Below, one piece after another: positions 41,058 to 49,672 of a stretch of DNA of 64,000 nt (its first letter is position 1; each line of letters begins with the position of its first letter). The DNA comes from Macrococcus lamae. GTDB taxonomy: Bacteria > Bacillota > Bacilli > Staphylococcales > Staphylococcaceae. The position numbers were made by a program, and so were the translations under genes. The notes under the pieces were generated by a model that worked only from the letters and a program-made list of their open reading frames with translations, made no database searches and was not told where the DNA came from. The DNA is taken from NCBI RefSeq assembly GCF_004359545.1, contig NZ_SCWB01000010.1, positions 28,904-92,903 on the forward strand, given 5' to 3'.

Positions 41058-41722
41058 TCTTCTATTCCTACTTTTAGGATATAGCCGACGCTGCGCACAG
41101 TCAGCAGGCGTTTCGGCACACTCGGGTTGTCCTCAAGCTTCTCTCTCAGTTTTCTAATATGGACCATGACCGTGTTGTCGTCGATAAAGCGGTTCTCCCA
41201 TACCGCTTCGTAGATCTCTTCTTTCGTCAGCACTCTGTTCTGATTCTCATAGAGAAACTGCATCAGAAGGTACTGCTTGCCTGACAGATGATAGGTCTCT
41301 CCCTTGATAATCAGCTCAGCCTTCTGCTCGTCAAAGAAAAACGCGACGTTGCGGTAATCACGCACATAGCGCTCAGCATTGGCTTTGACACGGGCAGCAA
41401 GAATCAGCGGATTGAAAGGTTTTGTAATATAATCATCTGCACCCGTCGCAAATCCTTTCAACTTATCTTCATCAGTGACATTCGCTGAAACATAGAGAAT
41501 CGGTGCCTTCGAGAATGTCCTGATTTTCTCTGCCAGCATATAGCCTGACCCGTCCGGCAGGTTGATATCGAGTATATATGTATCGTGATGAATCCTAAGC
41601 TGACTTTCAGCATCGCTGTAACATGTTGCGATATTAACGGGACTGAATCCTTCCTTCAGCAGAATAAAACGGATCATTTCAGCAATTTCAATCTCATCTT
41701 CTACAATCAGCACACTTGTCAT
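41054..41722 (-). CDS. OmpR-family response regulator
   Basis: A 222-residue regulator. Receiver: acidic pair VEDEIE, phospho-Asp in TYILDINLPDGSGY (near residue 52), Lys in YITKPFNPL. C-terminal winged helix ends AVWENRFIDDNTVMVHIRKLREKLE and VRSVGYILK, typical of OmpR/PhoB. Two adjacent ATG codons follow AGAGGTGAG; I took the second (41720-41722). It lies upstream of its cognate kinase. Targets unknown. Confidence 0.92.
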   Translation of the reverse strand: MTSVLIVEDEIEIAEMIRFILLKEGFSPVNIATCYSDAESQLRIHHDTYILDINLPDGSGYMLAEKIRTFSKAPILYVSANVTDEDKLKGFATGADDYITKPFNPLILAARVKANAERYVRDYRNVAFFFDEQKAELIIKGETYHLSGKQYLLMQFLYENQNRVLTKEEIYEAVWENRFIDDNTVMVHIRKLREKLEDNPSVPKRLLTVRSVGYILKVGIEE

Positions 41723-41797
41723 CATCTCACCTCTTTGCCTTTTTATAGCATTTACGAACTCTTTATTCAATAGTGTAAGAGGATTTTTAAGGAAAGT

Positions 41798-42343
41798 TTA
41801 AGAAGAAATCATCTCATCTGTCTGCTTCAGCGAACTGTTATACCACGATAGTGCTTTTTGCTCCATCACTAATATAAAGACATTTTTACCTTCTACATAG
41901 GAATCAATATCGAACGGATATAGTTTTGCAAGCTCTACTTTCAGATGCTGATAGCGCTCCATCTCGCCGCGGAACGTCCTAAGGTAATCTCTAAACGCCA
42001 GATGCCGTGTCACTTCCGGGTTCCCCTGCTGATAGACATGAACGTGGTGGGTCCGGTCGTCTCCTCCTTTTTGGAAATAGCGCCGTCCTGATATCCCGTT
42101 TTCACCTTTTGCCTCGTAACCGAGTGCCATCATACGCTCAGTCAATTGGTCGATCGCTTCGATATCTTTGACGACCGGCATGATATCAATAATCGGTTTC
42201 GCGGCTAAACCCGGCACAGCAGTCGATCCAATATGATAAATTGCCATCAACTGGTCTTTGAAGATCTCCCGCAGCTTGCGTGCTTCTTCGATATATAGAT
42301 GCTGCCATATGCTATCATATGGCTGTACGACGACTCTCCTCAT
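41798..42343 (-). CDS. GrpB family protein (UPF0157)
   Basis: A 181-residue protein of the GrpB family, related to nucleotidyltransferases and fused to CoaE in some bacteria. Signature segments are IYHIGSTAVPGLAAKPIIDIMPVV and HVHVYQQGNPEVTRHLAFRDYLR. I chose ATG 42341-42343, behind GAGGTGAG; an in-frame GTG lies 3 codons upstream. It is divergent from the yrrT-mccA operon and shows no link to it. Function unknown. Confidence 0.82.
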   Translation of the reverse strand: MRRVVVQPYDSIWQHLYIEEARKLREIFKDQLMAIYHIGSTAVPGLAAKPIIDIMPVVKDIEAIDQLTERMMALGYEAKGENGISGRRYFQKGGDDRTHHVHVYQQGNPEVTRHLAFRDYLRTFRGEMERYQHLKVELAKLYPFDIDSYVEGKNVFILVMEQKALSWYNSSLKQTDEMISS

Positions 42344-42438
42344 CACGCTCACCTCTTTCGGACAATTAACAAAATAATCAGATATCTTAACCTTTTAGCC
42401 ATTATAGTACGTCCATCTCTTTGAAACAAATCATTTCG

Positions 42439-42480
42439 TTGCCAATGTCTTTTTGACGTGTTATTATTAATTCCGAGTTA
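42439..42480 (+). promoter_or_regulatory. Promoter of the yrrT-mccA/mccB/luxS operon with CymR-like box
   Basis: -35 TTGCCA (42439-42444), 17-bp spacer, -10 TATTAT (42462-42467). Overlapping and following the -10 is TTAATTCCGAGTTA (42467-42480), which resembles part of the CymR operator of cysteine-metabolism genes. The promoter is clear; the CymR call is tentative. Confidence 0.6.
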
Positions 42481-42505
42481 AGCAGTAGGAAAAAGAGGTG
42501 TATTA

Positions 42506-44017
42506 ATGTCTTTATCTTTTATGGATATTTTTGAAGAATGGGCTGACAATTACGACGAGGCTGTAACGGGTCATAATCCTGAGTATAAGGATGTCTTCGA
42601 AAACTATCCTTTTATGCTCGGAGAAGCGGCGAAACGCGCGCATGGCCGGACGATTGAATTCGGACCAGGTACTGGCAACTTGACGCTGCTGCTGCAGAAT
42701 AAAGGACTCGAAATAACCGCAGTGGAACCAAGCCGTGAGATGGCAGCAATCGGTGAGCATAAGACAGGTCTCGTGTTTCAGCACGGAGATTTCCTGCATT
42801 TTGACAAGCAGCCGGCTGATACAATCATCAGTTCGTTTGCGTTCCATCATCTAACTGATAGCGAAAAAGAAACAGCTATTAAAGATTACCATTCATTGTT
42901 GAGCGAAGACGGCCGCATCATCATTCTGGATACAGTATTTAACAGCATAGAAGAGAAGCAGGAGATTATCGACTATTATCGCAGCCTCGGCTATCATAAT
43001 CTGGTCGATGATCTGAACCGTGAGTATTATCCGCTCAAACAACACATGCATATGCTGGCAGAGCGGAGCGGCTATAACTACGAGGCTGTTCAGCTGAATA
43101 AATTTGCACATCTGCAAGTGCTGACAAAAAAGAATTTCAAGCGACCGGCTGATTTAATCGGCGATACACCACTTGTCGAACTGACGACATTTAAACTCCC
43201 TGCTGGTGTCCGGTTGTTTGCAAAGCTCGAAATGTATAATCTTGGCGGCTCAATAAAGGACCGACTAGGACAGAACATTATAGAACAGGCGCTATTTCGC
43301 GGTGACATCAAGACAGGAGAAGTCGTAGAAGCGACTGCCGGCAACACAGGAATCGGTCTTGCGCTTGCGTGCCAGGCGCATGGACTCAAACTTCGCGTCT
43401 ATGTTCCTCAGAAATTCAGCGTTGAGAAGCAGGATATTATGCGCGCGCTTGGTGCCGAGCTTGTTCACACAGCGACAGCAGACGGCATGCTTGGTGCGAG
43501 AGCAGCGGCAAAAAGCTATGCTGATGCGACCGGTGCATTTTATACTAACCAGTTTGAAACGTTAGATAATCCGGCAAGTTATGATAAACTTGCACGTGAA
43601 ATCACGGACGCTGTCGGCACAGTCGATATGATAGTGGCAGGTGCAGGCAGCGGCGGAACATTTACAGGGCTTGCTGAACGTCTGAAACCAACAGGTACAC
43701 GTACAGTCATCGTCGAACCAGTCGGCTCCATCTTAAACGGCGGTGCGAGTGGATCACATCGTACTGAAGGTATCGGCGTGGAAGTATGGCCGGAATTTTT
43801 AGAGCATAACTTAATAGACGCAGTCGAGACCATTAGCGACGATGCTGCATTCGCTGCAGTAAAACAGCTGGCAGTGCAGGAAGGTCTGCTCGTCGGCAGC
43901 TCGTCCGGTGCTTCCCTCACTGCCGCGCTGAACCAGGCACAAAACGTCAAAGGAAATGTCGTCGTCATCTTTCCGGATGCAAGCGACCGTTATTTATCAC
44001 AGCATATATATGAATGA
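42506..44017 (+). CDS. Fused SAM-dependent methyltransferase (YrrT) and cystathionine/cysteine synthase (MccA)
   Basis: A single 503-residue ORF. Residues 1-210 form a class I methyltransferase like YrrT (motif I TIEFGPGTGNLTLLL, post-I VEPSREMAAIG, HHLTDSEKE). Residues 212-503 form a complete fold-type II PLP enzyme like MccA (ADLIGDTPLVEL, PLP-Lys251 in LGGSIKDRLG, EATAGNTGIGLALAC, GSGGTFTGLAE, VGSSSGASLTAAL). MccA makes cystathionine from homocysteine and O-acetylserine. In B. subtilis yrrT, mtnN and mccA are separate; here mtnN is absent and the two flanking genes are joined with almost no linker. RBS AGAGGTG. No internal start near the junction. Confidence 0.9.
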   Translation: MSLSFMDIFEEWADNYDEAVTGHNPEYKDVFENYPFMLGEAAKRAHGRTIEFGPGTGNLTLLLQNKGLEITAVEPSREMAAIGEHKTGLVFQHGDFLHFDKQPADTIISSFAFHHLTDSEKETAIKDYHSLLSEDGRIIILDTVFNSIEEKQEIIDYYRSLGYHNLVDDLNREYYPLKQHMHMLAERSGYNYEAVQLNKFAHLQVLTKKNFKRPADLIGDTPLVELTTFKLPAGVRLFAKLEMYNLGGSIKDRLGQNIIEQALFRGDIKTGEVVEATAGNTGIGLALACQAHGLKLRVYVPQKFSVEKQDIMRALGAELVHTATADGMLGARAAAKSYADATGAFYTNQFETLDNPASYDKLAREITDAVGTVDMIVAGAGSGGTFTGLAERLKPTGTRTVIVEPVGSILNGGASGSHRTEGIGVEVWPEFLEHNLIDAVETISDDAAFAAVKQLAVQEGLLVGSSSGASLTAALNQAQNVKGNVVVIFPDASDRYLSQHIYE

Positions 44018-44028
44018 GGAGAAAAATG

Positions 44029-45174
44029 ATGAAAAAGAAAACAATGATGATCCACGGGGGTCAGACAACAGATGAATTCACAGGAGCAGTATCTACTCCT
44101 ATTTACCAGACAAGCACTTATCAACAGGACGGTATCGGTAATTTAAGACAGGGCTATGAGTATTCAAGAACAAAAAATCCGACGCGTTCAGCACTTGAGT
44201 CATTGATTGCAGATCTCGAGCACGGCACTGATGGTTTCGCTTTCGCTTCAGGCATGGCGGCTGTATCAGCGGCTGTCATGCTGCTTAATGCCGGCGACCA
44301 TATCGTCGTCGGTTCAGATGTGTACGGCGGCACGTACCGCGTCTTCACAAAAGTGTTCGACCGCATCGGCGTCAAGTCGACTTTCGTGGATACGACAGAC
44401 GAAGAAGCGGTCAAAGCTGCTATTACAGAAGACACTAAAATGTTATATATAGAAACACCGACTAATCCGCTGCTGAACGTCACTGATATCGAACGCATGT
44501 CGAAGGTCGCGAAAGAACACGGACTGATCACAGTCGTTGACAATACATTTATGACACCGTATTTCCAGAATCCGCTAGACCTCGGCGCTGATATCGTGCT
44601 GCACTCAGCAACAAAATACATCGGCGGACATAGCGATGTTGTAGCAGGGCTGCTCGTGACGAAAAATGAAAAGATTGCTGAAGATTTAGGCTTTATCCAG
44701 AATTCAGTCGGCGGCGTACTCGGACCACAGGATAGCTTTTTGTTAGTCCGCGGTATTAAGACACTTGCGCTGCGCATGGAACAGACAGAAAAAACGACGC
44801 TTGAGATTGTCGACTATTTGAACAATAATCCTCAAGTGACAGCGGTCTTCCACCCTAGCCAGTTGAGTGACAAGCAATTAGCGGTTCAGAAACGCCAGGC
44901 ATCAGGATTCGGCGGCATGATTTCCTTTGACGTCGGTTCGAAGGAAAAAGCGGAACTGCTCGTTAAATCTCTTCATTACTTTACGCTTGCAGAATCACTG
45001 GGCGCAGTAGAAAGCCTGATTTCAGTGCCTAGTCAGATGACCCATGCCTCTATTCCACGCGAACGCCGACTAGAACTCGGCATTACCGACGGGCTCGTCA
45101 GAATTTCTGTCGGTATCGAAGACAGCGAAGACCTGCTGGAAGACTTAAAACAAGGCTTTGAAGCTATTCATTAA
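44029..45174 (+). CDS. mccB: Cystathionine gamma-lyase / homocysteine gamma-lyase MccB
   Basis: A fold-type I PLP enzyme of the Cys/Met metabolism family, 381 residues, which cleaves cystathionine to cysteine and completes reverse transsulfuration. Signatures are GYEYSRTKNPTR, DVYGGTYRVF and the PLP lysine in LHSATKYIGGHSDVVAG near residue 200. GAGGAG precedes two adjacent ATGs (44026, 44029); I took the second for spacing. The upstream stop codon overlaps the region, so it is coupled to yrrT-mccA. A cystathionine gamma-synthase (MetB/MetI) role is the alternative, but pairing with mccA and luxS argues for lyase. Confidence 0.92.
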   Translation: MKKKTMMIHGGQTTDEFTGAVSTPIYQTSTYQQDGIGNLRQGYEYSRTKNPTRSALESLIADLEHGTDGFAFASGMAAVSAAVMLLNAGDHIVVGSDVYGGTYRVFTKVFDRIGVKSTFVDTTDEEAVKAAITEDTKMLYIETPTNPLLNVTDIERMSKVAKEHGLITVVDNTFMTPYFQNPLDLGADIVLHSATKYIGGHSDVVAGLLVTKNEKIAEDLGFIQNSVGGVLGPQDSFLLVRGIKTLALRMEQTEKTTLEIVDYLNNNPQVTAVFHPSQLSDKQLAVQKRQASGFGGMISFDVGSKEKAELLVKSLHYFTLAESLGAVESLISVPSQMTHASIPRERRLELGITDGLVRISVGIEDSEDLLEDLKQGFEAIH

Positions 45175-45186
45175 GGAGTGTTGATG

Positions 45187-45651
45187 ATGCAGAAAATGAA
45201 CGTAGAAAGTTTTAACCTAGACCATACGAAAGTTAAAGCACCATTTGTCCGTATCGCCGGAGTTAAAGAAGGTCAGAACGGCGATGTCATTCATAAATAT
45301 GATATCCGTTTCAAACAGCCGAACAAAGAACATATGGACATGCCTGCGCTCCATTCACTGGAACATTTAATGGCAGAAAATATCCGTAACCATACAGACA
45401 AAGTCATCGATATTTCGCCGATGGGCTGTCAGACCGGTTTTTATCTGTCACTGATCAACCACGCTGACTATAATGATGTCCTAGTCATTCTGGAAAACAC
45501 ATTGAACGACGTACTGGCAGCGACGGAAGTCCCAGCGTGCAACGAAGTACAGTGCGGCTGGGCAGCAAGCCACAGCCTGGACGGCGCCAAGGCACTCGCA
45601 AGTGACATGTTAGCTAAGAAAGATGAATGGAACGTCATTTATCAGGATTAA
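45187..45651 (+). CDS. luxS: S-ribosylhomocysteine lyase
   Basis: Splits S-ribosylhomocysteine to homocysteine and the AI-2 precursor DPD. The 154-residue protein carries the iron ligands in [14 protein letters not shown] (near residue 53) and [14 protein letters not shown] (near residue 123). I chose ATG 45187 (MQKMNVESF), matching staphylococcal LuxS. It directly follows mccB, so homocysteine from LuxS feeds MccA and MccB to give cysteine. The partner nucleosidase Pfs/MtnN, needed to make its substrate, is not in the operon. Confidence 0.97.
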   Translation: MQKMNVESFNLDHTKVKAPFVRIAGVKEGQNGDVIHKYDIRFKQPNKEHMDMPALHSLEHLMAENIRNHTDKVIDISPMGCQTGFYLSLINHADYNDVLVILENTLNDVLAATEVPACNEVQCGWAASHSLDGAKALASDMLAKKDEWNVIYQD

Positions 45652-45661
45652 CATGATGATT

Positions 45662-45692
45662 GAGGTCTGCATTTTTATGCGGGCCTCTTTTT
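45662..45692 (+). terminator. Terminator of luxS
   Basis: Hairpin GAGG-TC-TGCA / TGCG-GG-CCTC with a T-rich loop, followed by five T, 10 bp after the luxS stop. Confidence 0.7.
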
Positions 45693-45693
45693 C

Positions 45694-45763
45694 TGGCCTT
45701 CAAACGGCTCCTGAAGGCCACGTTTCTGCAGTTTCTCAAATTCTGCTCATGATCTGGCCTTCA
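45694..45763. repeat. 61-bp palindromic repeat, one full and one half unit
   Basis: Full palindrome TGGCCTTCA-AACGGCTCC-TGAAGGCCA at 45694-45720, then the left arm of a second at 45755-45763, exactly 61 bp on. The second unit breaks off at the terminator. Between convergent luxS and an ABC permease gene. Confidence 0.88.
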
Positions 45764-45777
45764 AACAAACAAGCACT

Positions 45778-45804
45778 AAAAAATCCCGCATCAGCGGGAT
45801 TTTA
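45778..45804. terminator. Terminator after the ABC permease operon
   Basis: Perfect 8-bp stem AATCCCGC/GCGGGATT with a 4-nt loop, A run left and T run right, overlapping the stop codon at 45802. Probably works on both strands. Confidence 0.75.
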
Positions 45805-46644
45805 TTTATCGACAGAACTTTGTCCTGTAATATTGGAGCCTTGAATGAAGTATTTCTGGAATATGAAGAACAGGACGATGACCGGCAACAAGACCATCAG
45901 TGAGCCTGCCATCAAATAATTCCATTGCGTTGTACTTCGTTCTTTGAAGACTTGCAGACCGATCTGCAAAGTATAAAGATTTTCGTCATTAATATAAAGC
46001 AGTGGTCCCAGGAAGTCATTCCATACACCGTTAAACGTAAATATCGCAACAGTTGCAAGCGCCGGCAGCACAAGTGGCAGACCGATTTTTCTGAAGATGT
46101 AAAAATGACTCGCTCCTTCCATACGCGCGGCTTCAATATAGGACTTCGGAATGCCCATAAAGAACTGACGCAGCAGGAAGATGTTGAACGCACTGCCGAA
46201 AAATGCCGGCAGAATGAGCGGATAGTACGTATTCAACAGATGCAGTTTTGCAAACAGTACATACTGCGGAATGAGTGTGACAAATCCCGGTATCATCATC
46301 GTGCCGAGCACAATCAAAAACCATATCTTCTTGCCCTTAAAGTCGAGCTTCGCAAAGCCGTATGCAATAAACGCATTCACAAAGACATTAGCGACGACAC
46401 TGATCAATGTGATCACGACCGAGTTCACCGCATAAGTCGTAAACGGTGCTGCTTTCCATGTGTTCATGTAATTCTCGAAATGCCATTCTTTCGGTATAAA
46501 GGTCGGTGTCCCGCCCATAATTTCTTCCATTGTTTTGAGTGAGGTTGCAATCATCCACCAGATCGGGCTCAAGATGACGAGAGACCCGGCTACTAGAAGA
46601 ATAAAGTTGAACCACCGCCAGAACGGACTGACTTGGTTTCTCAT
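45802..46644 (-). CDS. Carbohydrate ABC transporter permease (MalG/UgpE type)
   Basis: A 280-residue inner-membrane permease with six predicted helices. The EAA loop that contacts the ATPase reads YIEAARMEGASHFYIFRKIGLPLVLPA near residue 180. CUT1-family sugar importers have two such permeases; this is the MalG-like one. Its ATG overlaps the upstream permease stop region (both at 46644). No ATPase gene is in the operon, so it probably uses a shared MsmK/MsmX-type ATPase. Confidence 0.92.
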   Translation of the reverse strand: MRNQVSPFWRWFNFILLVAGSLVILSPIWWMIATSLKTMEEIMGGTPTFIPKEWHFENYMNTWKAAPFTTYAVNSVVITLISVVANVFVNAFIAYGFAKLDFKGKKIWFLIVLGTMMIPGFVTLIPQYVLFAKLHLLNTYYPLILPAFFGSAFNIFLLRQFFMGIPKSYIEAARMEGASHFYIFRKIGLPLVLPALATVAIFTFNGVWNDFLGPLLYINDENLYTLQIGLQVFKERSTTQWNYLMAGSLMVLLPVIVLFFIFQKYFIQGSNITGQSSVDK

Positions 46645-47540
46645 CAGTTATCCTCGCCTCCCTCATAATGCACCCAGCGCGGCGCGAGTTTTAAATTGAC
46701 TACCGTCAGAATGAGGACGAGTACAAATAAAATCCAGCTCATCGCCATCGCGTAGCCCATGTCAAACGCCTTGAACGCCTTCAGCCACATATACAGATTG
46801 TAGAATAGCAGTGAGTTCGACGGTGAACCCGCGCCATCGCTACTCATGACGTACGCTTCCTGGAATATCTGGAACGCACCGATTGTACTCGTCACAATAT
46901 CAAAGAAGATAATCGGTGTAATCATCGGCAGTGTAATATTGAAAAACTTCTGAAAGCTATTCGCCCCGTCCATATCCGCGGCCTCATAAAGTGACTTTGA
47001 GACTCCTTGCAGACTCGCGAGATAAAGCAGCATACTGCCACCGACACTCCACAACTTCATGAAAATCAGCGATGGTTTCGTCCATTCAGGATCCAGCAGC
47101 CAGTTCGGACCATCGATGCCGATATAGCCGAGCACCGTGTTGACTAGTCCGGTTGATGGATCAAGCAGCTGCATCCATAATAAATACACGCCGACGCCTG
47201 ACAGTACAGCCGGCAAATAATAGATCGTTCTGAAAATCCTCATGCCGGGAACATCCTGATTCATCATGAGTGACAACAGAATTGCGCCTACTGTTGTCAG
47301 CGGCACAGAAAAGATAACGAAGAATAACGTGTTCATCATAGACGTATAAAACAGTTCATCTTCCTTGAATAATCTTGAATAGTTGGACAGTCCGACAAAA
47401 TCCATCTGTGACGTGATATTATAATTCGTAAAACTTGCATAGAGTGAAAAAAGAATCGGGCCTAGTGTAAACACTAGGAACCCAAATATCCATGGCGATA
47501 TGAACAAGTAACCGGCCAGATTATCTTTATTTTTTTTCAT
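46644..47540 (-). CDS. Carbohydrate ABC transporter permease (MalF/UgpA type)
   Basis: A 298-residue permease with six helices; the EAA-loop region is SLYEAADMDGANSFQKFFNITLPM near residue 185. The N-terminal segment GYLFISPWIFGFLVFTLGPI is typical of MalF/UgpA-like CUT1 permeases. It sits between the binding-protein gene and the second permease with overlapping ends. Confidence 0.92.
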   Translation of the reverse strand: MKKNKDNLAGYLFISPWIFGFLVFTLGPILFSLYASFTNYNITSQMDFVGLSNYSRLFKEDELFYTSMMNTLFFVIFSVPLTTVGAILLSLMMNQDVPGMRIFRTIYYLPAVLSGVGVYLLWMQLLDPSTGLVNTVLGYIGIDGPNWLLDPEWTKPSLIFMKLWSVGGSMLLYLASLQGVSKSLYEAADMDGANSFQKFFNITLPMITPIIFFDIVTSTIGAFQIFQEAYVMSSDGAGSPSNSLLFYNLYMWLKAFKAFDMGYAMAMSWILFVLVLILTVVNLKLAPRWVHYEGGEDN

Positions 47541-47548
47541 GCTGACAC

Positions 47549-48862
47549 CTACTTCTTGTTCTGTTCGACTAATTTCTCCACATCAGCTTGTGCTTTTTGC
47601 AGTCCATCTTCAGTAGATTTTTTACCTTGCATAATATTATCAAACTGCGGATTGACTAAGTTGAAGTAATCAGGTGCTGATACTGGTACTGGTGTGAGAA
47701 TCGTATGTTCCATATTATCAACTGCCTGCTGATACGCTACTTTCTTATTACCTGTTAAATTTTTACCAGCGGCTTCGGCTGCTTTTTCATTTGCCACTAA
47801 GTCAAATGTTTGTTCAGCCCAGTACTGCTGATTTTTCTCGTTGGTCAGGAATTTGATGAAGTCATAAGCTTCTTCTTTATGTTTAGAGCCTTTAGGAATT
47901 TCAGCGACGAATCCGCCGCCCCAGCTTGTTGGCTCTTCGCCTGCTTTAGGAGCCGGCAGTGGTGCTACACCGTAATCGATGTCTTTCGCGTAATCATCCA
48001 TCTGTGTCGCAAAACTCTGGTCTTTAATAATCATGCCGACATTTCCTGCGAAGAACGGGTTACCTTGCTGACTATCGAATTTAGCCTGGAATTTCTGTAA
48101 TGTATCGCTGCCGTATTTATCCTGCCATTTTTTCAGCCAGTTCATCGTGTCGATGTTCTTCTGAGTATCGATAGAAACATTACCATCCATATCAATGTAG
48201 TTTTTATGGTTGGCATTAGTCAGCCAAATATCAGGACCGACTCCGAACAACGGATAGAAGCCGATTTTTTCATAAGTCGAACCATTTTTCTTATCGAGCA
48301 TAGCTGAATATTTCTCTAACTCCTCCCAAGTTGTCGGCGGTTTGTTAGGATCAAGTCCCGCTTCTTTGAAGGCATCTTTGTTATAGAACAAAACGCGTGT
48401 ATCTGTGTTATAAGGAATACCATATGTTTTACCTTCATGCTGCGTTGCATCCCACATCTCTTTTGAGAACTGGTCAGCTAAGTTGTCTTTTTCGACGAAC
48501 GACGTCAGATCTTCTGCCTGATTTTTCATCCCACGAAGTGCTGTTGCGTTAATATCATTGATCACGACATCAGCTGGATTACCGGCAGCAATCGCCGCTA
48601 AGTTTTTCGTCCAGATGTCACCCCAAGGCAAGTATGTATGTTTCACTACGACTTTGTCCTGAGATTTGTTGTAGTCATCAATAATTTTATTCAGTGTCGC
48701 TTTACGCGGGTCAGAACCCCAGAATGTCCAGAATCGGATTTCTGTCTTGCCATCCTTACTTGCCTTTGTATCTTTAGCATTATTGTCACTCTTCGGCACT
48801 AATCCACCGCATCCTGCAAGCATCAAGACAAATACCATTAATAGACCTAACAAACGTTTCAT
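47549..48862 (-). CDS. Sugar-binding lipoprotein of ABC transporter (family 1 SBP)
   Basis: A 437-residue lipoprotein. Signal peptide with lipobox VFVLMLAGCGG (lipidated Cys near residue 18), then the two-lobed family 1 solute-binding fold (IRFWTFWGSDPRKATLNKII, NPADVVINDIN, YGIPYNTDTRVLFYNKDAF). I chose ATG 48860-48862 (MKRLLGLLM) behind AGGGGG. The substrate is probably an oligosaccharide or aminosugar-type ligand; no glycosidase or regulator is nearby to narrow it. Confidence 0.9.
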   Translation of the reverse strand: MKRLLGLLMVFVLMLAGCGGLVPKSDNNAKDTKASKDGKTEIRFWTFWGSDPRKATLNKIIDDYNKSQDKVVVKHTYLPWGDIWTKNLAAIAAGNPADVVINDINATALRGMKNQAEDLTSFVEKDNLADQFSKEMWDATQHEGKTYGIPYNTDTRVLFYNKDAFKEAGLDPNKPPTTWEELEKYSAMLDKKNGSTYEKIGFYPLFGVGPDIWLTNANHKNYIDMDGNVSIDTQKNIDTMNWLKKWQDKYGSDTLQKFQAKFDSQQGNPFFAGNVGMIIKDQSFATQMDDYAKDIDYGVAPLPAPKAGEEPTSWGGGFVAEIPKGSKHKEEAYDFIKFLTNEKNQQYWAEQTFDLVANEKAAEAAGKNLTGNKKVAYQQAVDNMEHTILTPVPVSAPDYFNLVNPQFDNIMQGKKSTEDGLQKAQADVEKLVEQNKK

Positions 48863-48903
48863 ACATTTTCCCCCTATTTTTGTATGCAAAATTGACCCTA
48901 AAT

Positions 48904-48925
48904 AAAAAAGCAGTTCTACTGCTTC
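48904..48925 (-). terminator. Terminator upstream of the ABC operon
   Basis: On the minus strand AAGCAG/CTGCTT stem with a 5-6 nt loop and six T, immediately past the stop of the gene at 48933-49541. It leaves only about 40 bp for a promoter of the ABC operon. Confidence 0.65.
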
Positions 48926-48932
48926 TTTACTA

Positions 48933-49541
48933 TTAGAATCGAATAATGTTTACTGCACCGTACACGTCATCAAAATTATTAAGTACTTTCAGCTGTTCAT
49001 CAACGATGTCTAATTTGTATTTACCTGTAGTTTCGTCAAGCTTTGCAATGTCTGCTGCGCTTGCCGCATCCTGTTTCTTGAAGTTAAATGTCACTGCATA
49101 GTCTTTCTGATCGCCGGTGCCATAGACTAAGTCACCGATGACTTTCACTGTGCCGTCTCCTTCAAACAACGCTTGATGTTCTTCAGGCATTGTGAAACGG
49201 AAAGTATAATGCGGTGTGTTATGCATTAAATGATTGTAGAGCACGTCGTCGATCGTATAGTCGATACGTACCGCCACACCTGATTCATCAGGGTTCACGT
49301 GAAAGTTCTTCAGCATAAAGTGCGGCATGTAAAACTCCTGACCGATATACTTGTTCGGCGTTTCACGTTTTTTGAACAGCTGCATATTCTGATTCCCTTT
49401 AACCTCCTGATCAGATTTCTTATCTTTCAATAATACAAATGCTGTAGCTCCGATTGCCAGTGCTCCAAGCAGTACGCCAAATGTACCTTTAGCTTTGCCG
49501 GAACGTCGGATCGGTTTCTCGTAATGATATGGGCAGCCCAT
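48933..49541 (-). CDS. Membrane-anchored protein of unknown function
   Basis: A 202-residue protein: a short cytoplasmic N-terminus (MGCPYHYEKPIRRSGKAK), one transmembrane helix at about residues 20-39, then a predicted extracellular domain of about 160 residues with beta-rich character. A CPYHY motif near the start is unusual for a signal anchor. RBS AAAGGAG with normal spacing. Monocistronic by its terminator. I do not recognise a family. Confidence 0.7.
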   Translation of the reverse strand: MGCPYHYEKPIRRSGKAKGTFGVLLGALAIGATAFVLLKDKKSDQEVKGNQNMQLFKKRETPNKYIGQEFYMPHFMLKNFHVNPDESGVAVRIDYTIDDVLYNHLMHNTPHYTFRFTMPEEHQALFEGDGTVKVIGDLVYGTGDQKDYAVTFNFKKQDAASAADIAKLDETTGKYKLDIVDEQLKVLNNFDDVYGAVNIIRF

Positions 49542-49672
49542 TGTTGAACTCCTTTCACTTTTAAAATTATTACTTCTATACCCTTTTAAAGTGTTCTAAT
49601 GCATAAACAATACAAAAAAAATTTGAAACATGGTAATCTATAATTTGTAACGTCAACGCCTGGAGGTAATTC

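Noticed and set aside
42512..43130. Open frames opposite yrrT considered as a separate gene
   Set aside because: No RBS; the plus-strand methyltransferase motifs explain the region.
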